From the NCBI GenBank assembly GCA_940671915.1, contig CALNVZ010003435.1, positions 1,811,117-1,875,116 on the forward strand: a stretch of 64,000 nucleotides of DNA, read 5' to 3'. The stretch comes from Paracentrotus lividus (taxonomy: Eukaryota; Echinodermata; Echinoidea; Camarodonta; Echinidae). A program made the position numbers and the translations under genes. This document shows positions 11,201-21,016 of the stretch, in pieces. The notes under the pieces were generated by a model, which had not been told where the DNA came from, searched no databases, and was given only the letters and a program-made list of their open reading frames with translations. The first letter of the stretch is position 1; every line of letters starts with the position of its first letter.

Positions 11201-13999
11201 TCTTGTTATTATTATGATTACTATTCAAATTAATATTGTCTATATATTCCACTGTACTGCACTGTACTTTTGTTTGCAATCATTATTCTTTTCATTACAG
11301 AAATTAGCAATTGAAGTTAACCAACTCAGGCAGCAACTAGCTGTGAGTATATATCTTTGTTATTACTATTTTGAAGATGATATCACATAATATTAATTAA
11401 ACTGATTTTGCTACTTGATCATACTTTAGTAATTTGGATGATATGCCTAATTTGTTGGATATGGCTACCTGATGAACTTTAATTTATGTTAGCATATTTT
11501 ATATGCTTGTTCTTTAAATGTATTTATAGTTATCATGTGCAATCTGTAAGAACAAAAACTAATAATTTTGTAGTACCGATATACTGGTGTTAGTAAAAAA
11601 AAAATTTTTTTTTAAATCCACATTGTGTATTATGGACTGTAAGAAATTTGAATATGGTTTGAAAATAGTTGTATTGCTGCACACATAATTGGTTGGTTGT
11701 ATGAATATAAGAAATTGAGCGTGGGAGAAGTGCCTCATTACAATGAAATCATGTTTCATCCGTCCTCAGTATAAGAGGAGTGGGCTGTAATGTTAACTTG
11801 ATTAATGATTTATTTGCAGGATGAAATCCAAAAGCTTGCTAACACAGTGAAATTAGACATCAACCTGGAGAGGAGTAGGTCAATTGAGATGGTGAGGATA
11901 TCCATATTTTATTATCTTTTTATGATAGATATGAATTGACTCAATAACACTACCAATTTATAATAAAATCAGTATTAATTATTGTAATATTGTTTTTTAC
12001 TTGATAAGTTGCATTCAGCTTTAACTTTCTGGATCTGCAGATTCATGCTGACCCATCAAGAAAGAGTTTACCAACATCTGTATATTTCACTGATCTTCTT
12101 AAAAGAACCATTTCAAGATGTAATTAAGATTTGATGAAGTTCTAAGTTATCATATAGTTTACTGCGTTGACTGCCTTTGCATCACCCATGTTACCTCTCC
12201 ATATGTAGAACTTTATTCCAATCCCTCTGTCTTTCCCCTTTTCAATATTTTGTACTTGTCCGATTTTTTCCAAGGACAATGCTTCTGTTACAAGTTTTGT
12301 CATATACTGTATAAGTGGTTTCTTTCGCGAAGGTTTTATTTTTGCGAATTTCGCGAATCGGGATGCGACCGTGAATTTAACATCGGGCGAAAAGGTTTTG
12401 AACAGTACCGCGAATTTATCAACACTAGAAAATGTTTTGAACTCCATGCGCTCGCAGAGCAGAGTTGTCTATGCAGCGCTATTAATAGCACACACAATGA
12501 TACAGCACGATGCGTGGATGACTGGTATGTAGGTCAATAAATTCAGGTAGTAAGTCTTTATTCACTTTTACTGTCTTGTTATAAATATAATGTCTTGTTT
12601 TTTCGATAAGAAAAGATGGAATACTTATAGTTCTAGTTACTTTTAATTCCAGATTTTGCCGACCGCAAATTTAACATCGCGCGAAAATGTCGGGACCCCC
12701 GCCAACCGCGAAAATATCTGTACCCGAAAAAAACCACTTATACAGTACATAACATGCAATTTTCTATTTTTCAATCAGTAAACCATGGACAGAAATCATT
12801 TCACTGATTCATTGTTTAAATTTGATGTGAAAATAAATTTCGTATTTTGTTGTGAATAATAATACATTAGATTTCGATAGCGCCATTATCTATTTTGATG
12901 AAATGCTCAAAGTTGTTTATGAGATGTTCATATCATTGTAAAAAAGAAACACGATAAATTTACTATATTTTGCCCGATCTTGCTGTATCATTAAACTAAC
13001 TCCACCTTTTGTGTTTGCCTTTAGTCTGCAGGTCAAGAGCAAGAGCTAGAGTCAGTTGCACAAAGGATACGAACAGAGGTGGCCAACATGAATGCTAAAC
13101 TAGAGGCTACCAAAACAGATATGATCAAATACTTTGCTGGTTAGTTAGCATAGATAAGCTAAACTGACACTCTGTTCCTTTTTCTCCCCCCCCCCCCTCC
13201 CCTGGTGCCTGGAAAATATATTCAGCCGGGTCAGAACTCCTCATCTTTACAATGTAACTTTTCTTGAATCATAAATGTAATGCATAACCAAATAAATTGC
13301 AAATGAAAAGTGGAGAGTTCTTCTTTAATTATATGTTACATATAAACAACAGAAATAAATTAGCTAGGAAAATGGGCCCTCTATAAATAGATTTCCTTTT
13401 TTTTTAATATGTACTGTACAGTCTGTGTAAAAAAAAATGGTACAGTCGGAAAAAAAATATTTAGGTGTGAAATATTTTCAAATAATGTGTGTATGTGGTA
13501 CCAAAATAAAGCCAAATAATTTTCCTTGCTGATGCTCTTTGTTCTGTATAATTCGCTTTCGTAAAACAAAAGTTATGCTAAATTTTGTGCGACGAGGAAC
13601 GAATCGAAATTGAGCACTTTATGGCCATTATGCGAAACCTATACACAAAGGCATGGGACAGCGTGCGGAAAATGGATTTTTCTTGATTGTAGAAAACTAG
13701 TCATATTTCAAAAATTACAACACCAAATGTGATGAAAAGAATTGCTGGTGAAAGCCTGATCTTCCTGCTTTTTGAAAATACCAAACAATAGCAGGCTGTG
13801 ATTAATCTTCATACTAAAAAAAAATGTTTTCCACTTGTACCATTTTATTTGACACAGACTGTATACTGGTGAAATTATGTTGATTTGTGAAGGCCTACTC
13901 CTTAAACATTGAATGTCCTTTTATCTTTTATATCTTTCAGGAACACTACTTGGCTGTCTGACATTAGGGCTTGGTTTCTATCGCATCTTAATCATGTGA
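5215..13999 (+). CDS. CCDC90B: CCDC90B/MCUR1-family mitochondrial inner-membrane coiled-coil protein, complete, 8 coding exons, 242 aa
   Basis: Exons: 5215-5350, 7726-7824, 8770-8873, 10000-10101, 11301-11342, 11820-11891, 13025-13139 and 13941-13999. They total 729 nt with every phase matching and canonical GT-AG sites, and give 242 aa (human CCDC90B is about 254). The N-terminus is basic and lacks acidic residues for its first 15 positions (MAAPIRKSLFIKKGF), typical of a mitochondrial presequence. Residues 63-79 (RIFIDTHTAVKTMEKSG) match the family FDTHALVKLLE signature. Residues 80-224 are coiled coil and include QQVMSHIASVKKDMVILEKS and EFSALRSENEKL, near-identical to vertebrate CCDC90B. 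Residues 225-242 form a C-terminal membrane anchor (TLLGCLTLGLGFYRILIM) followed by the stop. The family is linked to mitochondrial calcium uptake and inner-membrane assembly (known). I favour CCDC90B over MCUR1 by length; a pre-split ancestor is possible. An AATAAA lies at 14571-14576. Confidence 0.95.
5351..7725. other. CCDC90B intron 1: repeat fragments, no further gene seen
   Basis: Holds direct-orientation fragments (5511-5660 and about 6057-6130) and an inverted full copy (6427-6762) of the repeat at 4206-4545, plus a G-tract at 6155-6170. The remainder (6770-7725) shows no recognisable coding or repeat signal. Confidence 0.4.
6427..6762 (-). repeat. Dispersed repeat, copy c (inverted relative to 4206-4545)
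   Basis: Reverse complement of the 4206-4545 segment with few differences, starting at CCGATAAAAGACCGC and ending at GTGCATAAATTATTT. With copy a it encloses about 1.9 kb containing first exons of both divergent genes. Confidence 0.7.
8268..8738 (+). mobile_element. MITE with TA target duplication (family M1), copy 1
   Basis: Starts CAGTCTGTGTCAAATAAAA and ends ATTTTTACACAGACTG, so the ends are inverted repeats. TA dinucleotides at 8266-8267 and 8739-8740 are the expected Tc1/mariner-type duplication. No transposase ORF. It ends 31 bp before CCDC90B exon 3. A second copy in opposite orientation is at 13419-13861. Confidence 0.85.
9409..9936. mobile_element. Palindromic MITE with long arms and TA duplication (family M2)
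   Basis: Ends are CAGTGCGTTTCAGAAAAGAG and TTTTCTGAAATGCACTG, flanked by TA at 9407-9408 and 9937-9938. The two arms, roughly 230 bp each, are inverted copies joined by a short unique centre around 9650-9700. It lies in the intron before CCDC90B exon 4. Part of a second copy is at 13255-13416. Confidence 0.85.
10258..10530 (-). mobile_element. tRNA-headed SINE, minus strand
   Basis: Read on the minus strand, the 5' part (10530-10480) has TGTGGTCTAGTGG as a polymerase III A box and continues through a degenerate tRNA-like body (GATCACGAGGTACG). The 3' end is AGCGCTATATAACTACCCAC followed by ATT repeats. The head resembles the tRNA-like head at 15790, and the 3' end resembles 20065-20120. It sits in the intron before CCDC90B exon 5. 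Confidence 0.65.
10540..11150. repeat. Possible inverted-repeat element in CCDC90B intron
   Basis: CGTTTGAG near 10560 with ATTAGACCC near 10601 is mirrored by GGGTCTAAT with CTCAAACG near 11126-11145. The interior carries several gacctc/gaggtc inversions. The ends are not sharp and no target duplication was identified, so this is tentative. It includes the intron directly before exon 5 (11301). Confidence 0.3.
12307..12745. mobile_element. MITE with TA duplication and CTGTATAAGTGG ends
   Basis: Inverted ends CTGTATAAGTGGTTTCTTTC and AAACCACTTATACAG are bounded by TA at 12305-12306 and 12746-12747. The interior is rich in cgcgaa motifs in both orientations. It lies inside the intron before CCDC90B exon 7 and encodes nothing convincing. 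Confidence 0.8.
13255..13416. mobile_element. Truncated right arm of family M2 MITE
   Basis: Matches one arm of the 9409-9936 element (CTTGAATCATAAATGTAATG, then the reduced tail TAAATAGATTTCC). It ends next to the TA that starts the 13419 element, suggesting the M1 copy jumped into or beside this older fragment. Confidence 0.65.
13419..13861 (-). mobile_element. MITE family M1, copy 2, opposite orientation
   Basis: Reverse-complement counterpart of 8268-8738, with ends CAGTCTGTGTAAAAAA and TTTGACACAGACTG and TA at 13417-13418 and 13862-13863. It sits 280 bp downstream of CCDC90B exon 7, so exons 3-7 lie between two inverted copies. Confidence 0.85.
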
Positions 14000-14599
14000 C
14001 ACCAAGCATCATGTTACCATGGTATTATGTTCTTTAACATTAAGATTGAAAACTGTCTTGAAATACGAGTTGATTTGTGAGTAATTGCCCATTTGCCACC
14101 AAGAATATTCATAGTTTATAAAGATTGGCAAATTGGTATCTATTAAGAAGGATGTCATTGAAATTTTCTCATATAAGCCACTTCAAAAGAGTTTCATACT
14201 TGATACTACAAATTTGTAAGTAAATAGAATTTTAAACCTGGTGTATAGTTTTGGTAGCAAAAAAGGAATTGGCACAAAACCGATCAAATGTAGTTACATG
14301 TTGTCCACATTGCACTAAAAGATATGTGTGAGAGATCTTGTGACAATCCTTTCAAAATTTCCGATGAATTTCATTTATAAAGTTTGAATATAGCGCAATC
14401 CAACTGCCGTTTAGACCTCTGCTGACAGGTTCGCACGCCCGAGGTTAAGGCGTGAATTAGTGCGAACGATCTGTGTGTAACACCCACACAAGAGAATCCC
14501 CATTGGTTTTCTACGTGAGCGCTAACCTGAGACGGGTCCCCGACTTATCTTTTTTGTCCTTATATTATGAAATAAAGACACTAAAACGAGATTTCAAGT

Positions 14600-15505
14600 A
14601 TGGCAGTGTATTGTATTACCGGACGCCTTTATTTTACTGCTTTAAAAAGGACAGTTTGAGGAAATGAAATTAAGAAAAATTCGCACTAGTTATTCCAAAT
14701 ATTGTCAAATTTATGAAAATGTTAAAATTCTTTGATATTTACCAACAGTTTTCTTTGTATCGCATACCCCTCTTGCCGCATACCCCTCTACGAAAAACAA
14801 TTATTTTTGCGCCTGACAAATTGCATTATAATTCCGGACGCGCCCCCTCTATGGGATACAACATTATAATTGCGTGTTATTTTTAATTTGTTTTCGATCA
14901 TCATATTTTTATGCTCTTGACTAGACGAGACTGGCATTGGATTTATTTGGGGTTTTTGTTTGATAAAACATATCCTTTATTTCTTAATCTTTGTCTTTTT
15001 GTGTGATCCAAGCCTTAAGAAAGATAATTGTTTCAATTAACTTATCAACTTTGGATAATGTTTATCGAAGTTCCTGTTCTCTATCTATCGCTCTTGCGCT
15101 TGCGCGATCGTCATGATTGGAAAACCGGCTGCGCAAATGAACCGGCTGCAGGGCACTAGAATCAATCACCACGGCCACATAACCGCACGTCAACATTCGG
15201 ATCGAGCGGACGCCTAGCGAGAGGTTGAAATTCGGCAAACAAGGCTCATTTTTTCACCAAAAAATAGATCCTCTATATCAATTGTTAATGTAAAGGTATG
15301 CAATGTGAAAATTTAACCATTTTCTATCAAAAAAGAGATAAATAAGGTAAAACTTATATTTTTTGCCTCATTTTAGCAATCTTGTTCCATGTTTTGGTGT
15401 GTGGAATTTAACTGCGCCGACCTACGTGCACAAAATTGCTTTAGTGCGCAGTAATATGTGCGTCCGGAATTATAATAGTGTCCGGTAATACAATGCGTCA
15501 CTATA
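14600..15505. mobile_element. Non-autonomous element with GTATTGTATTACCGGAC ends
   Basis: The left end has CAGTGTATTGTATTACCGGA at about 14603-14622; the right end has the inverted form GTCCGGTAATACAATGCG at about 15480-15497. Internal ccggacg motifs recur. No transposase ORF was seen and the target duplication is unclear. It lies 600 bp downstream of the CCDC90B stop. Confidence 0.5.
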
Positions 15506-15789
15506 CTATAATTTGCTTTATTATAGTTATTGGATTCAATCTATCATAATTTATCTTAATGTGAATCAAAATAAATTTTTCTTTTTCCCGAAACTATACA
15601 CTAGCTTTAAACAATTTAACAGGGTATCTATGAGAAATGTTATTATACATGTTTTGTAGGCACAGTAGCTGTGTGTCTTTAATATTTCATTAAACAAATC
15701 ACAAGAATACTCCATGTACTTGTGAAATGACTAACCTTTGAACTTTGCTTGCCTTTTTTTTAAAAAGGGAAACACTGTATATTTGTGGG

Positions 15790-16505
15790 AGTGGTGTGGT
15801 CGAGTGGATAAGTCAGCGGACTTACAATCACAAGGTACGCGGTTCAAATCCCGTCCATATCACTATTTTAAATGTCAATTCTATGTATACTTTGCAGCTT
15901 GGTGAATTTATGTTCCTGTTTAAACACAAGATTCTCCCACCTGTCTTCAATGAAATGTTTCTTTTAAATTCCTCCGTTCACTCTTATTCCACTAGAATTT
16001 CAAATGATTATCACTTACCTTTGGTTAAAACTGCATTCTCACAAAGAGCAATACCATTTATTGGGCAATTGCTTTGGAATTCCCTGCCGCCAAACATCAA
16101 AAATTCTTCTTCATTGTTTTCATTTAAGGCCAAATTAAGACTATTCCTGATTGAAAACCCGCTATTCACATATAAATAGATGTTAGTTTTTTGTTCCCCC
16201 TTTCTTTAGCACCCCTTCCCTCCCTTCCCTCCCCCTCCCTTCCCCCCTGGTACCACCCGTATCCGTAGTTTATTTAAGTTTGTAGTTTGTATGTACATGT
16301 ATTTGTTTGTATCTTTATTGTTATGTATAGGGGCAAGTCCATGACAAGTCACATGTGACTTATGATTTCCCCCTCCACATATGCAATTATTGTTATTTTA
16401 TTAATTGTCGATACCAGTACTTTCATTATTTTGTATCTGATGAATGTTTTCTTAAATGTATCAATTTTGCATTTTTGGAATAAAATTTGAATTGAAAAAA
16501 AAATG
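15790..16505 (+). mobile_element. SINE/LINE composite: tRNA-like head joined to a LINE reverse-transcriptase C-terminus and 3' tail
   Basis: 15790-15870 folds as a degenerate tRNA: acceptor AGTGGTG pairs with TATCACT, A box TGGTCGAGTGG, B box GGTTCAAATCC. From about 15880 an open frame to 16179 reads ILPPVFNEMFLLNSSVHSYS and later FIGQLLWNSLPPNIKNSSS. This is the pattern of the far C-terminus of CR1/L2-like LINE ORF2 (HxYxTR, LWNxLP). After the stop comes a 3' UTR ending in TTGAATTGAAAAAAAAATG. Either a LINE inserted just behind a SINE, or the SINE carries an unusually long LINE-derived tail. Confidence 0.7.
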
Positions 16506-16569
16506 AATTGAATCCTTCGGCAAGGTGTCAACCTGTAAATTTGCCGTACTTGACACAAGTGAGGTGAAT

Positions 16570-19184
16570 GGGTATTTATTTATTTATTTATTTGTTTATT
16601 TATTTATTTTATTTATTTCGGTTTAAAAATACATATAAATATACATGATTTGAAGGTCCAGAGACGAAAACTAATCATGTTTACAAATTACATACAAAAG
16701 AACAGAAATAAATCATGTAGAACTAGTACAAAACGTATATAATATAAAAAATGAAAATAGTACATATGGAAAGCAATGATTGGGATCTTTACATCAAAAG
16801 ATTAGTCTAGAAATTGTGGGAGAGTTATAACAAATATGTCGAGTAACCAATCGAAGAAAAAGATTTTGAACAAATTATGTATAAAAAAAATACAAAGAAA
16901 AAGCCTTGAAGCAGAATTAGTATAATTGAGGTTGACGAGGAATCCTTGGAGCAAAATTTATTTTCACATTGAACTTGACCTGTAACACAGTAACATTATT
17001 ATTATTATTATTATCATTATTATTATTTGTATTAAAAACAAATACATTTTCGTATTGAAATTGAGATGTAAACGGTTCAACTTATTATTATTATCATTAA
17101 AATACAAATATATTTTAACATTGAATTTGGCCCGTAAACGCAGAAGCAAATCATTATAATTAATATTATAGCCATTAAAAGACAAGCTATTCATAAAAAG
17201 GTGTAGGTATCAATTACAAGATTTTGAGCAATAATACAAAGATGACGATCAATATAAAAAGGAAAGAGGGAGAGAGAGGAGAGAGAGAGATCAATAAGGA
17301 AAGAGAGAGAAGGAGAGCGAGAGAGAGAGAGAGAGAGAGGGGTGGAGGACAGAGATGGAAAAAAGAGCTAGAGCAGAGTGAGAGAGTAAAAGGAGAAAGA
17401 GAGAAAGACCATCAGTGGTTATTAATAACACGAACAAGCGAAGGGATAGCAGAATTTTGATACCTGCTAGTCCGACACCTAGGAAGGACCAACCCTTGGT
17501 TCCTACGATGTTGCCGAAAATTTGGCAAAGAATCTTTAGATGGTGGGAGTAGGTCTGTGTGACGAGACATCATGAGTGACTGAGAAAATTTCCTGTCAAG
17601 CTCAATTCTTCTTTCTTGTAGTGAAGTAAGATTGAGAATTTGAAGCCTTTCATCACAGGTGAGAGGACTGAAACCAAGAATTATCTTAGTCACACACCTC
17701 TGGACTCTTTCATTTCAACTTTTTCAGACTGTTGACGGGTGATGGAAAGACCAAACAGGAGAGGCATACTCCAGAATGGGTCGGATATGGGAAGTGTATA
17801 TTGTGACGAGATCACTTACGGATGCATTAAACTTCTTTAGGATACACAACATAAACAATCTTTTCGATGCTTTATGAACGATGTGATCGATTTGTTGATC
17901 CCACTTCATATTACTCTGTAAAGTAAGTCCTAAGAGTGAAAGGTGTGTGACTTCCTGAAGAACAGAATCACCTATCTTGATTTCAGGGAAGGGAGGAGGG
18001 TTTCGCATAAAGCATGTGTTCATTATCTTACATTTAGATGGTTTCGGAGTCATGTGATTATTGTTAGACCAGGCAGTAAGTTGGGAGATCAGGGGAGCAT
18101 TTCATCAAAGGACTTGTCGGACGTTTTATCCGACAAATTTGCTCTCAGCCAATCAGATGCAAGCATTTCAGTAGCTTATAACAGTTTGTCGGATAAAACG
18201 TCCGACAAGTCCTTTGATGAAATGCTCCCCAGATCTTGTAATTGTGATGGCTTTGTATGTCTCCTAAATTCTGCCAGGGTTAGATCATCCACGAACTTCC
18301 ACCTATTTGGCGTAAAGGTGGCCGCGTCATTTATCATTATCAGAAACAGGATAGGCCCCAGTTTAGTGCCTTGGGGGACACCACATGTTATGTTTTTAAC
18401 ATGAGAAGTAATCCCGGAAAGGCAGACGTTTTGTGATCTATTTTTCAAGAAGTCACACACTACAGATATTATGGATTGGTTTACACCCATATCAATCATC
18501 TTACATAACAACACAGTGTGGTCGATAGCATCAAATGCTTTGGCATAGTCGATTGTGCAAATTGAAGCAATCATTCCCGGTTTGTCAGTTTCACGCAAAA
18601 TATCATCAACAGGGCTGAGAAGGTAATGTACAGTGGAAGAGCATTGACACTGCCGAACTGACGGCTGTCAATATGATTTTCAACATCAAGTCTAATCCAC
18701 TCTACAAGAAACTCTTCAAAGACTCGAGCAAAAATTGGTGTTACAGAGATAGGTCTTAATTGATCTAGAGATTGGCACGGATTCACTTTAGGGATCGGAA
18801 TGATATTAGCGATTTTCCAGTTCTTTGGGAACGTACCAGATTGCAAACAAGAATTGAATATGATTGACAGAGGGAATGAAAGTTCAACAGCAAACTCACG
18901 AACAAGTCTGAGAGGGATATCATTTGAATGGCTTGATTTAGAGGTATTCAGTTTATTTAATTTCTTGTACACTTGGTAAGGTTGGATTTTCGGCGGTGGT
19001 GAAACTGCTGGTAAGTACCCCGGTAGAGATTTACGATCCAAGGGTGGTAGAGAGGAACAGACAGCTGCAAAGTGAGAATTGATCCAGTCAGCTTGCTCAA
19101 CGGGTGCCAGATGATATCCAGGGAGCTTATTTGAGGCTTTTTTTTTATCACTAGTAATATTACGGATCTAGCTCCTTGTACCAT
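16570..19184 (-). mobile_element. LINE C: 5'-truncated, broken non-LTR retrotransposon, minus strand
   Basis: The (AAATA)n tail at 16572-16618 on the minus strand marks the 3' end. Coding pieces on the minus strand: 19041-18571 (fingers; NIIPIPKVNPCQSLDQLRPI), 18598-18176 (TIDYAKAFDAIDHTVLL, GVPQGTKLGPILF, KFVDDLTLAE), 18053-17724 (PSKCKIM, HIRPILEYASPVW) and 17693-17412. The active-site box reads FVDD in place of the usual FADD/YADD. The endonuclease half is absent, the frame is broken several times, and a MITE sits at 18091-18230. A purine (GA)n tract occupies 17264-17410. Confidence 0.85.
18091..18230. mobile_element. 140-bp MITE inserted in LINE C
   Basis: Near-perfect inverted ends (GGGGAGCATTTCATCAAAGG and its mirror) extend about 45 bp each, through GTCGGACGTTTTATCCGAC, around a short centre. 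AGATC flanks both sides (18086-18090 and 18231-18235) as a likely target duplication. It is younger than the LINE it interrupts. Confidence 0.85.
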
Positions 19185-19205
19185 CCATTCACAAGCTAAT
19201 CACTA

Positions 19206-19311
19206 CATAAAAAATTGTTAAGCTTTAAAAATTGAGGGGGGGACGATCCCCCCAGAAGAAAAATCGAGAGGGGGACACGTCCCCCGTCCCCCCCCCCCCG
19301 GGATCGCCGCC
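19206..19311. repeat. GC-rich inverted G/C-tract repeat
   Basis: Alternating runs of G and C (ggggacgatcccccc, gggggacacgtccccc) form several short hairpins, ending at GGGATCGCCGCC next to the LINE fragment that follows. Probably the remnant of a small DNA element. Confidence 0.35.
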
Positions 19312-20045
19312 AATGATAATGATATATGTATTGAACAATGTCAAAATTAACTGCAATATGTATACTCCATCTAAAGAATTATTTAATCACTCGAAATGGA
19401 TGACTTTTAAGGAACGTGTTAATTATTTTAGATGTATTTTTGTTTATAAATGTATAAATGATTTGTCAGCTGATCATTACAAAGGCTTTTTTAAAGAGGT
19501 TTCAACTACTCATAATATCAATACTCGACAAAGTGCAAATCAAAATTTAATAGTTTATAAATGTAATACCGAATATTTCAAGAATGCACTATGCTATGAT
19601 GGTGTAGTACTCTGGAATAAACTTCCTTTAAACATCAGACGAATAAACAATCAAAAAATTTCAAACTATCACTTAAGAAATATATCTTTCATTCCAAAGT
19701 AAGTACCGAATCAATAACCACAATAGCTTCTTTTGTTACTACCCTCAATTCTTCCTACTCACTCTTCCTTTACATGTATGTCGATGCATTTAATCGGTAA
19801 TTGTACAGACTCAGTGCGCCCTTTCATTCAATTGATTTACTCGTTATCTGTTTTATCTATTTTATCTTATCGAATGACATTTTCAGTTTTGTTATATTCT
19901 ACTTTGTTGAATGATATATATTTTCTTGCAATTATTTTTTAAATTGTGTATAATTGTATTTGTGTTTGCAGGGCCCCATGGAAGATCAACTTTTATTGAA
20001 TGGGCTACCCTGAAGAAATAATAAATAAATAAATAAATAAATAAA
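19312..20045 (+). mobile_element. LINE D: 3' fragment with ORF2 C-terminus and (AAAT)n tail
   Basis: The frame up to 19702 has HNINTRQSANQNLIV and VVLWNKLPLNIRRI, the C-terminal motif of CR1/L2-like LINE ORF2. About 320 bp of 3' UTR ends in AAATAAATAAATAAATAAA at 20022-20045. A SINE-like 3' end (AAGCGCTGTATAAATG) follows at about 20088-20103. 5'-truncated; it has no catalytic domain. Confidence 0.7.
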
Positions 20046-20441
20046 CACTATAAGCGCTTAGAAACACCAAGGTGGATATATGTATTAAGCGCTGTATAAA
20101 TGTAACTATTATTATTATATCATTAAGGTGCGACGGCTTGGAACATCAAGTCTTAAACATGACATGATATCGAATGTTCTGCCACAGCCACAGAATATGT
20201 CACTTTGCCCCCATAAGTCATATTTGCACTTCATATCTGCAAGACGTGCATTTTACAATGTTTTAAGCGATGTGCACTAGAAGGGTTTATTTATTCAATT
20301 GCATACGAACGGCCTCTTTTGATTAGTTCTATATCAATTTTTCTGTTCTTATACTTACAGTGCTGATTAAACGCAATTTGTTTTCTGATGTTTTGAATTT
20401 CCCTTCATTTAAAAACATCTGCCATTACAAATATACCTACA

Positions 20442-20978
20442 ATGGTGGATAATAAAGCAACAGTGATGTTAATGTGTGTGCCTCGTTCGATGTCCACCGT
20501 ATTGGCAAAATGTCTTAGCGACATTGACGATATGAAAGTGTACTTGGAACTATATTCTTATGCCCAATCTATTGGCGGCTTTTTCGAGACGTCAACAGGC
20601 CGAAAGTTACCTTTGAGTCTAGATGGAAACGAGTCGGACTATGAAAAGGCGATAGCAGTGTTTAAGAAAGTGACGAACGCCTCAATAAATCCCAAAAGAA
20701 TATCGTAAGTTAAAAAATATTGTCAAGCGTATCATTCTTTACCTCGAATTTAAATTTGATTTATGATTATTAAATCTCTTTAAGTTATGAAACTTTCTTC
20801 AATGGGATTGGTAATATTCTCTCTCTCTCTCTCTCTCCCTCAACCCCCCCCCCCCCATTTCTCGTTCGCCTCTGCGAAGGCCTTGGGTTTAGATATTCCA
20901 TATTACATGTGTTTTGTACTTCTTGTGACCATAGATCTATAGCTGCGAAAAACTTTGTTCGAACCGAACAGAATCGAC

Positions 20979-21016
<38 letters not shown>

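Noticed and set aside
15790-15864. Functional tRNA gene
   Set aside because: Acceptor stem needs two wobble pairs, anticodon stem is poor, and it is fused to a retroposon tail.
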